A stretch of 64,000 nucleotides of DNA from Cutibacterium namnetense (GTDB lineage: Bacteria > Actinomycetota > Actinomycetes > Propionibacteriales > Propionibacteriaceae): the NCBI RefSeq assembly GCF_001642025.1, contig NZ_LWHO01000002.1, positions 62,001 to 126,000 on the forward strand. Reading direction: 5' to 3'. Position numbers and translations under genes: made by a program. The notes beneath the pieces are model-generated. The model did no database searches and was not told the DNA's origin. It saw only the letters and a program-made list of their open reading frames with translations. Positions 9,711 through 18,199 of this stretch are shown here, piece by piece; within the stretch, counting starts at the first letter, position 1, and each line of letters starts with the position of its first letter.

Positions 9711-9785
9711 ATGCGGCTGACTATTCGAACCCCGATGCGGGGCAATAGCCGGTTGCCTGACGGAAGCGAAGGCGTCACGGTGTGA
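9711..9785 (+). CDS. Possible 24-codon small ORF after the FtsX permease
   Basis: An ATG at 9711 follows AAGGAG (9697-9702) by eight bases and opens a 24-codon frame starting MRLTIRTPMRG and ending at TGA 9783-9785. It begins 16 bases after the permease stop and overlaps a small CCCC-loop-GGGG hairpin. It could be a real micropeptide, a decayed gene start or chance. No family was recognised. Confidence 0.3.
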   Translation: MRLTIRTPMRGNSRLPDGSEGVTV

Positions 9786-9876
9786 AAGGGCTGGATGGTA
9801 TCGGGTGGGGCAGCACGGGAGCTGTCAGTTGGCAGCATCGTGCGACAAGTAGCGTCGACGGGACGTTGTAGAGATA

Positions 9877-10731
9877 TCAGACGGTTCGCCGACTCCAGCC
9901 GCGGCGCTGACGAATAGCTCCCAGCCCCAGACAGACGAGGTAAATGAGGAAGCTCACCGTCGTCACGTAGGGGCTAATGGGTAGCCCTGGCCCCAATGAC
10001 AGCAAGATCCCTCCGACGGCAGAGACCGTTGCAAACACGATAGAGAGCAACGACATCGCCAACGGGTGGGCCGTTACCTTGGCAGCAGCGGCCGTCGGAG
10101 TGATGAGCAGACTCAGTACCAGCAGGGCGCCGACAAGCTGTACCGCCATAGCCGTGGTCAGACCGAGCAGTAGCATGAAGACAATCGATAGGAACCGCAT
10201 CGGAACCCCGCGAGCCCTGGCAGCTTCAGGATCCACTGAGGCAAAGAACAGTGGTCTCCAGATGATGCCTAGGCACACTGCCACGAAGATCGCTACCGCG
10301 ACCAAGGTGCTCAATTCCGTGGTATCCACCGCGACGATCTGTCCGGTAAGCAGGCCAAATTTATTGGAAGACCTGCCTTTATACAGGCTCAAAAAGAGCA
10401 CACCAATTCCCATGCCGAAGGGCAGCATGATGCCGATAGACGCATTGCGTTCTGCCGCCTTAACACCTAGGAGTCCTAAGATGAGGGCGGCCACGAGAGA
10501 ACCGATGACGGCACCCTTGGTCACCGATGCCCCGAAGAACAGGGCCACCGCAGCACCCGCGAAAGAAATCTCCGAGGTGCCGTGAACAGCAAATGCCAGA
10601 TCTCGGGCATGTATTATCGGGCCGATAAGGCCCGCGAGGACACCGAGGATGAGCCCGGCAATGATCGACCCATGGACCAGTGGCACTAATTGGCTGAAGC
10701 TGTCGAAGTTGATAATCGTGGGAAAATCCAT
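9877..10731 (-). CDS. Zinc/manganese-type ABC transporter, permease (ZnuB/TroC family)
   Basis: A 284-aa inner-membrane protein of the ABC-3 metal permease family, with about eight hydrophobic helices and typical segments such as VHGTSEISFAGAA and LLGLTTAMAVQLVGALLV. It is the third gene of a binding protein, ATPase, permease operon, lying one base after the ATPase stop. Zn(II) or Mn(II) is the expected substrate; the family alone does not decide between them. Confidence 0.92.
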   Translation of the reverse strand: MDFPTIINFDSFSQLVPLVHGSIIAGLILGVLAGLIGPIIHARDLAFAVHGTSEISFAGAAVALFFGASVTKGAVIGSLVAALILGLLGVKAAERNASIGIMLPFGMGIGVLFLSLYKGRSSNKFGLLTGQIVAVDTTELSTLVAVAIFVAVCLGIIWRPLFFASVDPEAARARGVPMRFLSIVFMLLLGLTTAMAVQLVGALLVLSLLITPTAAAAKVTAHPLAMSLLSIVFATVSAVGGILLSLGPGLPISPYVTTVSFLIYLVCLGLGAIRQRRGWSRRTV

Positions 10732-10732
10732 G

Positions 10733-11554
10733 TCAGCCTATCTCCTCAGACTCGCCGGAGATTTCGGGGGCGTGTAGGTGAGAAGAGCGCTCCTCGTCAG
10801 CGAGCACGATGATGCGATCGCCGCGATGGAACACGTCAACATGCGATCCGTATAGCTCGCTGAGGACATCTGATCGCAACACCTCGTCGGGAGTGCCAAC
10901 GCGAACTTTGCCACCCGCGACGTAGACCACCCGGTCGACGTAGGGGAGTACAGGATTGATCTCGTGGGTGACGAACAGTACCCCGAGATTGCGGCTTCGG
11001 CGCGCACTGTCAATGAGCCGGGTGACTTCTTGCTGGTGGTGCAGGTCGAGGCTGGACAATGGCTCGTCACACAGCAACAGCTGGGGATTGGTGACCAGTG
11101 CTTGGGCAATGCGCAACCTCTGCTGTTCACCACCCGACGTCATCGTCAGCGGTGCATTGGCGAAGGCTGTGGCGCCGACCGAGGCGATGGCTTCATCAAT
11201 CTGGTGCCGTCGCGACCGGCTAAACCGCCCGAACCCCCACCGGTGCCCGTCAATTCCCATCCCGACGAGATCTCGTCCCCGGATGGGAGCAGTCGTCTCG
11301 AGGGATCGCTGTTGCGGGATGTAGCCGATGTGAGGCGAACCGCGGCGCACGGGGCGGCCAGCGACCATAGCGGTCCCAGCTGTCAGCGGAGTCTGCCCTA
11401 GGAGGACCCGCAACAAGGTGGTTTTACCGACCCCGTTGGGGCCCAGAACGGCGATGAACTCGCCGGGTTCGACAATGAGATCGAGCCCCGACCACAGCAC
11501 CCGGTTCCCGAAGGCGACCTTGGCGCCGGTGAGCTTGGCAGGCTCGATGCTCAT
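10733..11554 (-). CDS. Zinc/manganese-type ABC transporter, ATP-binding protein
   Basis: A 273-aa ATPase with Walker A GPNGVGKTT, signature TSGGEQQRLRIAQAL, Walker B LLLCDEPLSSLD and H-loop FVTHEINPVLP, as in ZnuC/MntB. The start at 11554 (MSIEPAKL) is used because homology-like sequence begins there; the frame is open to 11680 and overlaps the upstream gene. It sits between the binding protein and the permease. Confidence 0.9.
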   Translation of the reverse strand: MSIEPAKLTGAKVAFGNRVLWSGLDLIVEPGEFIAVLGPNGVGKTTLLRVLLGQTPLTAGTAMVAGRPVRRGSPHIGYIPQQRSLETTAPIRGRDLVGMGIDGHRWGFGRFSRSRRHQIDEAIASVGATAFANAPLTMTSGGEQQRLRIAQALVTNPQLLLCDEPLSSLDLHHQQEVTRLIDSARRSRNLGVLFVTHEINPVLPYVDRVVYVAGGKVRVGTPDEVLRSDVLSELYGSHVDVFHRGDRIIVLADEERSSHLHAPEISGESEEIG

Positions 11555-11595
11555 TGTCGTCCCGGTGGTGTCAGAACGATGCGATGCCACGAGTG

Positions 11596-12513
11596 TCAGG
11601 CTAAGCCCTTCTCGATAGAGTCGATGGCCTTGCCGATGAATTCTGGGTAGTTGTCGACACCTTTCGGGAAGGTCTCCCACACGCCAACTTCGTGGATATG
11701 TGCCTTGCTAGCAGCCTTTTGAAGAGTTTTGGTGACGTCGTCGCTGGTTTGGCCGTTGACGAGAAGGACGGACGCTTTCTTCTGAGACAGCAGCTCGGTG
11801 GTCTCGTGAACGACCTTGGTGGATGGGCCGGCCTCGGTTTCGGACTGTTCGACGAACTCGTCGGGGGTGATGTTCTTGATCTTCATGTCCTCAAGCAGGT
11901 AACCGACGACCGGCTCGGTAGCGATAGCGGTGCTGTTCGGGTGCTTCATTCCGACCTTGGTGGCACGATCCTTGAGGCCGTCAAGCTTGGACTCGAAGTC
12001 CTTGAGGTTGGTTTCGAAGGTGGACTTGTTGTCCGGTGAGGCCTTGATCAGGTCAGACTCAACAACCTTAGCTACCTTGCGAGCACTGTCGATCGAGTAG
12101 AAGACGTGCTCGTTGAATTCCTTCTGGCCGGGCTTCTTGAGGCCGGAGGTCTCGACGGCGTCAATGAGATCCGCCTGGGGGCTGGTGCTCTTGGCGAGTT
12201 TGGCAGCCCAGTCGTCATAGCCGCCGCCGTTAGCAATGGCGATCTTGGCTTTCGAGAAGGCGAGCTTGTCTTTAGCGGTGGCCTCGTAGTCGTGCGGATC
12301 CTGATCGGGGCTGTCGATGATGGAGTGGACATTGACTTTGTCGCCGCCGATCGCTTGAGCGACCGAGCCCCAGACGTTGGTCGAAGCGACGACGTCAATC
12401 TTGCCAGAACTGGCGGACGAGCCGGACCCCGAGTCCGACCCGGAGTTGGAGCAGCCTGCCATTGCCAGAGCGCAGGCGCTGAGAGTTGCCATAGCTAGAA
12501 GACGACGATGCAT
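11596..12513 (-). CDS. Zinc/manganese-type ABC transporter, substrate-binding lipoprotein (ZnuA/TroA family)
   Basis: A 305-aa cluster A-1 metal-binding lipoprotein. The lipobox ALAMAGC lies near residue 20 and is followed by a Ser/Gly-rich linker. Candidate metal-site segments are DPHDYEATAKD and NEHVFYS, plus later conserved acidic and His positions. There is no long His-rich loop, which many strict ZnuA proteins carry, so Mn or Zn remains open. The start at 12513 has AAAGGGAA about 7 bases upstream. It is first in the operon, behind a candidate metalloregulator box. Confidence 0.9.
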   Translation of the reverse strand: MHRRLLAMATLSACALAMAGCSNSGSDSGSGSSASSGKIDVVASTNVWGSVAQAIGGDKVNVHSIIDSPDQDPHDYEATAKDKLAFSKAKIAIANGGGYDDWAAKLAKSTSPQADLIDAVETSGLKKPGQKEFNEHVFYSIDSARKVAKVVESDLIKASPDNKSTFETNLKDFESKLDGLKDRATKVGMKHPNSTAIATEPVVGYLLEDMKIKNITPDEFVEQSETEAGPSTKVVHETTELLSQKKASVLLVNGQTSDDVTKTLQKAASKAHIHEVGVWETFPKGVDNYPEFIGKAIDSIEKGLA

Positions 12514-12539
12514 GTGGTGTTCCCTTTCCAGTACGCAAG

Positions 12540-12554
12540 TGATAACCATTGTCG
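12540..12554. promoter_or_regulatory. Candidate Zur/Fur-family operator upstream of the metal ABC operon
   Basis: The 15-mer TGATAACCATTGTCG matches 12 of 15 positions of the idealised dyad TGATAATCATTATCA. It lies 27 bases upstream of the binding-protein start, where a repressor would overlap the promoter. The assignment to Zur, Mnt or Fur type is inference. Confidence 0.45.
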
Positions 12555-12611
12555 TCTTCATGAGATGCGTCGACAAGGCAGGGTGCCCAAAGAATTAGGT
12601 GACCCATAGCT

Positions 12612-13163
12612 TTAGGTGAGGGTCGTAAGGACCTGAGAAGTGGTAGCAACCTCGATCTGAGGAGAATACAGACCCATGACGGTCAGGGCCGCCTCGTGAT
12701 TATCCGGGGTGGATCCTGCGCAGGCGTCAGATACAACCGTCACCCAAGCTCCAGCATCGGCAGCAGCCAAGGCCGTCGTGATGACACAACAGTCGGTCGA
12801 AACACCCGCTAGCAAGAGGTGGGGATACTCGCCGGTCACCGCCGTTAGCTGGGATCCCCACTTACCGAAGGTGGTGACGTCGATCGTTGGGCGTTCCGCC
12901 CATGGCCGAGCCTCGTCGGCAAGGTCGAATATCGGATCATCTGCGGGACGATCTGCAAATGTCCAGCGGTCGAAGTAGTCGCGCCACGATCCACTGCGAG
13001 TAGTCGCGGGAATCCAGCGCGTCACGATGGTTCGGCCGTGGAAGGCAGCGACCATGTGATTCATCGGGTCGATGATGTTTGGGAAGGTAGGAGAGCCCCA
13101 GGGGGACGTGGCGGACGCGAAGATCGTCTGGGGGTCGATCACAACGAGCCACGTCTCGCTCAT
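12612..13163 (-). CDS. Isochorismatase-family cysteine hydrolase
   Basis: A 183-aa alpha/beta hydrolase of the isochorismatase/nicotinamidase fold. The N-terminal strand reads WLVVIDPQ (catalytic Asp) and the nucleophile region reads LLLAGVSTDCCVITTALAA, in the place of the family's catalytic Cys. AGGAG lies 7 bases before the start at 13163, and the ATG overlaps the stop of the upstream permease gene (ATGA). Coupling to an NCS1 nucleobase-type permease suggests that it hydrolyses an amide or carbamoyl group of an imported heterocycle or its breakdown product. The substrate is unknown. Confidence 0.8.
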   Translation of the reverse strand: MSETWLVVIDPQTIFASATSPWGSPTFPNIIDPMNHMVAAFHGRTIVTRWIPATTRSGSWRDYFDRWTFADRPADDPIFDLADEARPWAERPTIDVTTFGKWGSQLTAVTGEYPHLLLAGVSTDCCVITTALAAADAGAWVTVVSDACAGSTPDNHEAALTVMGLYSPQIEVATTSQVLTTLT

Positions 13164-14623
13164 CGTGACTCCTGACGACGCACCTTGCCGCGCCGGGCGA
13201 TGAGGGTGACAACATATCCGAGGACCAGGGCCCCGAACACTCCAAGGTTGGCGTAGGCCCAATCACCCTGACGCCCACCCAGCCCGATGGGCCCAAGCAG
13301 AAATCCTTGCCAGTTGTTCCAATTGACGCCCTCGTAGGTGTTGACGACCAGCCCCCACCCGATGACGGTCACGACGACAAAGGTGATGATCGAGGTGAGG
13401 TCGAAACGACCGTAACGCCCAGAACCGTTGAACAGATCAGCCTCGTCGTAGGGGCGGTGGCGCAAGGTGATATCGGCCATCATGATGCCGGTCCACCCTG
13501 ACAGTGGCACCCCCAGCGTCACCAGGAAGGACTGGAAGGGGGAAATAAAGTTCGGAGCCACGAAGACGACATATAGGGTCCCGATGGTGAGAATCGTCCC
13601 GTCAATAAGAGAAGCTGCCGGGCGTGGGACTCTGATTCCCAGGGTGAGCAAGGTGAGCCCGGAAGAGTAAATGCCGTTGATGGCCCCGGCCAGCAGAGAG
13701 AGGATCGCAGCCAGCAGGAACGGGATGAGGAACCACGTTGGCAGGATGGTCGCTAGGGCGCCAACAGGATCTGCCCCGATGGCGTCGGAAAGGTTCTTCG
13801 AGGAAGCGGCTAGCAGCAGCCCGCCGGTGATGAGGACGATGAGCGGTAAAGAGGCCCCAAAAACATTCCAGAAGGCAGTGGCGAACCCGGGAGATGTGCG
13901 CGACTGGTAGCGCGACCAGTCGGCCGCGATATTCGTCCATCCCAATCCGGTGCCAGTCATGACGAGGGTGAGCGCGCCGACGAAGGCCGGGACAGATGCA
14001 CAAGGCAATGAGGTTGTGGCGTGCCAGTCGATGTGGCTGGCAGCCATCACTAGGTAGATCACGGTAAGGACGCCGGTAATCCAGGTCAGAACGGCCTGCA
14101 ACTTCATGATGATGTGATAACCGGCCACAGCGCCGCCGACAATGAGCAGGGCCACGACGATAGTGGCGCAGATCTTGACCGAGCTCCCGGAACTCCAACC
14201 CAGTCGATGGAAGATCGTCGTCGTCGCCAAGACAGCCGTGATAGCGAGAGATGTTTCCCAGCCAATTGAGGTCATCCAGGAGATAATCCCGGGGATCTTG
14301 TTGCCCTGAGTGCCGAAAGCGGCCCGAGACAGCACCATCGTTGGCGCTGAGCCACGCTTGCCAGCTATAGCGATAATGCCGCAGAACCCGAAGGAGACGA
14401 TGACGCCGACGAGAGTTGCTGCCATCGCCTGCCAGAAGGACACCTTGAACCCCAGCATGAAGGCTCCATAGCTCATGCCAAAGACCGAGACATTCGAGGC
14501 GAACCAGGGAAGGAAGAGGTCCCGGGGCTGCGCGGTGCGCTGTGATTCTTCGACGATCTCGATTCCAGTCGTCTCGATGCCCGTGCGCGTCGTCGCGCTC
14601 GACTCGGTGGCGGTCTGCGTCAT
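13160..14623 (-). CDS. NCS1-family cytosine/purine-type permease
   Basis: A 487-aa secondary transporter of the nucleobase:cation symporter-1 family. About twelve hydrophobic helices are visible. Typical segments are FGMSYGAFMLGFKVSFWQA, VLSRAAFGTQGNKIPGI and ADWSRYQSRTSPG. The start at 14623 has AAAGGA six bases upstream; a longer frame to 14791 overlaps the divergent putA gene and is rejected. Substrates of this family include cytosine, hydroxymethylpyrimidine, allantoin and hydantoins. No TPP riboswitch-like leader is visible in the 88-base gap to putA. Confidence 0.87.
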   Translation of the reverse strand: MTQTATESSATTRTGIETTGIEIVEESQRTAQPRDLFLPWFASNVSVFGMSYGAFMLGFKVSFWQAMAATLVGVIVSFGFCGIIAIAGKRGSAPTMVLSRAAFGTQGNKIPGIISWMTSIGWETSLAITAVLATTTIFHRLGWSSGSSVKICATIVVALLIVGGAVAGYHIIMKLQAVLTWITGVLTVIYLVMAASHIDWHATTSLPCASVPAFVGALTLVMTGTGLGWTNIAADWSRYQSRTSPGFATAFWNVFGASLPLIVLITGGLLLAASSKNLSDAIGADPVGALATILPTWFLIPFLLAAILSLLAGAINGIYSSGLTLLTLGIRVPRPAASLIDGTILTIGTLYVVFVAPNFISPFQSFLVTLGVPLSGWTGIMMADITLRHRPYDEADLFNGSGRYGRFDLTSIITFVVVTVIGWGLVVNTYEGVNWNNWQGFLLGPIGLGGRQGDWAYANLGVFGALVLGYVVTLIARRGKVRRQESR

Positions 14624-14710
14624 GAGCTGTCCTTTCGCGGTATTCGCAGCGATATTCTTACATCGTTGGGCTGCGCGCGTGTTGTCGTCTACTCGGGCTA
14701 CAGTCATGTC

Positions 14711-17700
14711 ATGAGCATCGACGCTGATACTTGGGTCTCCCCATCCCCACGCCCTGCTGACCTGGTTGACGAGGCAGTTGACCAGGTCCACACCTGGTTA
14801 CGAGATGCCCATGGTGCATCGAAACGTCGGACAGATCGTGCACAGATCGCTGCAGGTTTGCTCTCCGACGTACTGTCCCACCCGGCTGGCCTGCCCTTCA
14901 CCCTGGCTTTCATAGATCGCGTTGTTCGCCCTGAGGATGCCCGCACCGCAGCGGCGAATCTTGCGGGACTAGCAAAGATGGATTGTTCCTTCCTGCCGGG
15001 CGCGCTGCAGATGGCGGTGCGGGCAGGCGGACGAATGGCCCCGATAGCTCCTGACGTCGTCGTCCCAGCTGCACGTCATGCTTTGCGGCAGTTGGTGGGT
15101 CACCTCGTTGTCGATGCGCGACCGGCACAGCTGACTCGCACCCTCAAAACGCTGCGGAGCTCGGGTGCCAGGCTTAACCTCAACCTTCTGGGTGAGGCTG
15201 TGTTGGGCGATCGCGAGGCGGCATCTCGGCTCGAGGGGACGATGGCTCTGCTGGCCCGCGATGACGTCGACTATGTCTCGATCAAGATTTCGGCTGTCGT
15301 CAACCAGCTCGACTTGTGGGCCCACGAGCCGACGGTCGACGAGGTCGTTGAGCGGTTGCTGCCGCTGTATCACGTAGCTGCGAACTCCCCGAAGCCGAAG
15401 TTCATCAACCTCGACATGGAGGAGTACCACGACCTTGATCTGACGATTGAGGTCTTTCAGAAGCTTCTCGACCGCCCTGAATTGCGTACTATGGAGGCGG
15501 GCATCGTCCTGCAGGCTTACCTGCCTGATTCGCTGGCCGCTCTGCAGGGTCTCGTTGAGTGGGCTAATCGTCGCACCGCTGCCGGTGGGGCGGGGATTAA
15601 GGTGCGGTTGGTCAAGGGTGCCAATCTCGTAATGGAGAGGGTAGATGCCGAGATTCACGGGTGGCAGCAGACCCCGTGGCCTTCCAAACTTGCCACCGAC
15701 ACCAACTACAAACGAATCCTGGATTGGGCGCTGACTCCCGAACGTACCCACTCGGTGCGGTATGGCGTCGCAGGCCACAACCTTTTCGACATTGCACTGA
15801 CGAAGCTGCTTGCCGAGCATCGTGGGGTCCGGGACCGGGTCGAATTCGAGATGCTGCTAGGCATGGCACCTGACCAGGTTGAACGTATCGGAGCTGATGT
15901 TGGTGGGCTGTTGCTCTACACGCCGGTTGTCGATCCGGCCCACTTCGATGTGGCGATCAGCTATCTAGTACGTCGGCTAGAAGAGAATGCTGCCAGCGAG
16001 AACTTCATGTCGGCTGTCTTCCAGCTTGGCCACGACTCCCAACTCTTTGCCCGCGAGGAGGCGAGGTTCCGCAGTGCGGTGGCTGGGATTACTCGAGATG
16101 TGCCCGAGCCTCGGCGCCGGCAAGAACCCGATCGGGTGCCGGACCTTTCCGATGGGTTCGTCCAGTCCACTGACTCCGACCCCTCCCTACCCCATATCCG
16201 TGACTGGGCCGGTGAGGTTGCCGAGAAAATGAAGGGCTGTGAGCTGGGGGAGTCCACCCTGGCTAACAACCACCTCGAGACCATTGCTGAGGTTGATGCA
16301 GTCGTTGCTACCGCTCTTGACGCTCAACACTCCTGGGCTGGGCGTGGCGGCAACGCGCGTGCCGACGTACTGCGCACGGTGATACACGCCTTCGCTGCTC
16401 GCCGTGGCGATCTTTTGGCAGTGGCCGGTGTTGAAACCGGCAAGATCCTGGCCGAAGGTGACGTCGAGGTGTCTGAGGCTATTGACTTCGCTGCTTGGTA
16501 TGCCGACCGAGCTGAGGAGCTTGAGGCCGTCGATGGTGCCCAGTTCGTGCCGCCGCGAGTGACCGTCGTCACCCCGCCGTGGAACTTTGCCCTATCTATT
16601 ACCGCCGGATCCACCCTCGCCGCCTTGGCTGCCGGGTCGTCGGTACTACTCAAGCCCGCCCCGCAGGCCCGCCACTGTGCTGCTGTTATCGCTGAGTGCC
16701 TGTGGGAGGCTGGGATTCCGCGCGACGTCTTGCAGCTTGTCGATGTTGAGGAAAATGAGGCTGGTAAGCACTTGGTGAGCCACCCTGAGGTCGATCGGGT
16801 CATCCTCACGGGAGCTTGGGAGACGGCCAAGCTATTCCGGTCGTGGCGGCATGACCTGCCGGTGTTGGCTGAGACCAGTGGGAAGAACTCCATCATCGTC
16901 ACTGAGAACGCTGACTACGACTTAGCCGCGGCCGACATCATCAAGTCGGCTTTCGGTAACGCCGGGCAGAAGTGCTCGGCAGCGTCGCTCATTATCTTGG
17001 TGGGTCAGGCCTACCGGTCTCAGCGATTGCGCCACCAGATTCTCGATGCGGCTTCCTCAGTTCGGGTGGGATCGCCGTTGGATCTGCGTTCCCAGATGGG
17101 TCCGCTTGCCGAGCCCGCCAACGGCAAATTGCTCGACGGTTTGACGAAGCTCGACCCGGGTCAGGTGTGGGCCCTGAAGCCGGTACGCATCGACGAGGAA
17201 GGCCGATACTGGTCTCCTGGCGTGCGCGGTGGCGTCAAGCCGGGGGATCCGTACCACCTCACCGAGTACTTCGGTCCGATTACCGGAATTATGTACGCTC
17301 CTGACTTAGCCACCGCTATCGAGTACCAGAACGGCACCGCTTTCGGTTTGACGGCTGGTTTGCATTCGCTGGACCCTTCCGAGATCGAGTTTTGGGCAGA
17401 GAGGGTCGATGCTGGAAACCTTTACGTCAACCGAAGCATCACGGGAGCTATCGTCGGTCGTCAACCCTTTGGCGGTTGGAAGCGTTCGGCGGTCGGCCCA
17501 GGTGCCAAGGCCGGTGGCTACCACTACTTACAGGTGTTGGGAACTTGGCGTCGAGCTGAGGTGACGGCTCCGACTCCGGCGGACCGTCCCTGTGGTTTGG
17601 TTGAACAGTTCGTCGATCACATCGCGGGGTTGGTTACTCGCGACGAGCGTTCCTGGCTCCTGGACGCGGTCGCTCGTGACGCTCACGAGTGGGACGAGTG

Positions 17701-18169
17701 GTTCGGACGCTCTACCGACATCGGTGGGCTGGAAAGAGAGCGCAACATCCTGAGGTATCGCCCGGCCCCGACACAGGTGAGAGGTTGTGCCGACGCCAAA
17801 CTGGTCGACGTCGCTCGTGTCGTTGCTGCGGGTCTCGTGGCTGCCGGGGACGACATTTCGGTGTGTCTAGACCCGAGCTTTGGTGAAGGGCTAGGTCGGG
17901 CGTTGCGTTCGGTCGGTGTGGCCGTTACCACTGCTAGCGACGAGGACTGGTACGCCAGCCTAGGGGCTGGCCGAGTACGGCTCGTCGGTGGTAATCCCTC
18001 ACGAGCTGCCGATGAGGTTGACGGTAACCCGGATCTCGTCGTGTGGGCCAATGAGGTCACCAGCGCCCCGCAGATCGAATTTCTCCCCTTCCTGCGAGAG
18101 CAGTCGGTCTCGGTGACAGCGCACCGATTTGGCAATGTGGATGCCGGGGCCCTCTCGGTGAGATTGTAA
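14711..18169 (+). CDS. putA: Bifunctional proline dehydrogenase / glutamate-semialdehyde dehydrogenase
   Basis: A 1152-aa enzyme oxidising proline to glutamate in two steps. The N-terminal half is the FAD proline dehydrogenase barrel (about residues 130-440, with KISAVVNQL, INLDMEEYHDLDLT and RLVKGAN). The C-terminal half is the NAD aldehyde dehydrogenase (about 510-960, with TPPWNFAL, LAETSGKNS and the catalytic Cys in GNAGQKCSAASL). There is no DNA-binding ribbon-helix-helix at the N-terminus, so this is not an autorepressing PutA. The last 200 residues are a poorly conserved tail. The start at 14711 lies 88 bases from the divergent permease start. Confidence 0.94.
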   Translation: MSIDADTWVSPSPRPADLVDEAVDQVHTWLRDAHGASKRRTDRAQIAAGLLSDVLSHPAGLPFTLAFIDRVVRPEDARTAAANLAGLAKMDCSFLPGALQMAVRAGGRMAPIAPDVVVPAARHALRQLVGHLVVDARPAQLTRTLKTLRSSGARLNLNLLGEAVLGDREAASRLEGTMALLARDDVDYVSIKISAVVNQLDLWAHEPTVDEVVERLLPLYHVAANSPKPKFINLDMEEYHDLDLTIEVFQKLLDRPELRTMEAGIVLQAYLPDSLAALQGLVEWANRRTAAGGAGIKVRLVKGANLVMERVDAEIHGWQQTPWPSKLATDTNYKRILDWALTPERTHSVRYGVAGHNLFDIALTKLLAEHRGVRDRVEFEMLLGMAPDQVERIGADVGGLLLYTPVVDPAHFDVAISYLVRRLEENAASENFMSAVFQLGHDSQLFAREEARFRSAVAGITRDVPEPRRRQEPDRVPDLSDGFVQSTDSDPSLPHIRDWAGEVAEKMKGCELGESTLANNHLETIAEVDAVVATALDAQHSWAGRGGNARADVLRTVIHAFAARRGDLLAVAGVETGKILAEGDVEVSEAIDFAAWYADRAEELEAVDGAQFVPPRVTVVTPPWNFALSITAGSTLAALAAGSSVLLKPAPQARHCAAVIAECLWEAGIPRDVLQLVDVEENEAGKHLVSHPEVDRVILTGAWETAKLFRSWRHDLPVLAETSGKNSIIVTENADYDLAAADIIKSAFGNAGQKCSAASLIILVGQAYRSQRLRHQILDAASSVRVGSPLDLRSQMGPLAEPANGKLLDGLTKLDPGQVWALKPVRIDEEGRYWSPGVRGGVKPGDPYHLTEYFGPITGIMYAPDLATAIEYQNGTAFGLTAGLHSLDPSEIEFWAERVDAGNLYVNRSITGAIVGRQPFGGWKRSAVGPGAKAGGYHYLQVLGTWRRAEVTAPTPADRPCGLVEQFVDHIAGLVTRDERSWLLDAVARDAHEWDEWFGRSTDIGGLERERNILRYRPAPTQVRGCADAKLVDVARVVAAGLVAAGDDISVCLDPSFGEGLGRALRSVGVAVTTASDEDWYASLGAGRVRLVGGNPSRAADEVDGNPDLVVWANEVTSAPQIEFLPFLREQSVSVTAHRFGNVDAGALSVRL

Positions 18170-18199
18170 GGCGGCAGTCGATGTGTGACGGGACGCGAC

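Noticed and set aside
14623-14711. Possible TPP riboswitch upstream of the NCS1 permease
   Set aside because: The gap to putA is only 88 bases and shows no conserved riboswitch core.
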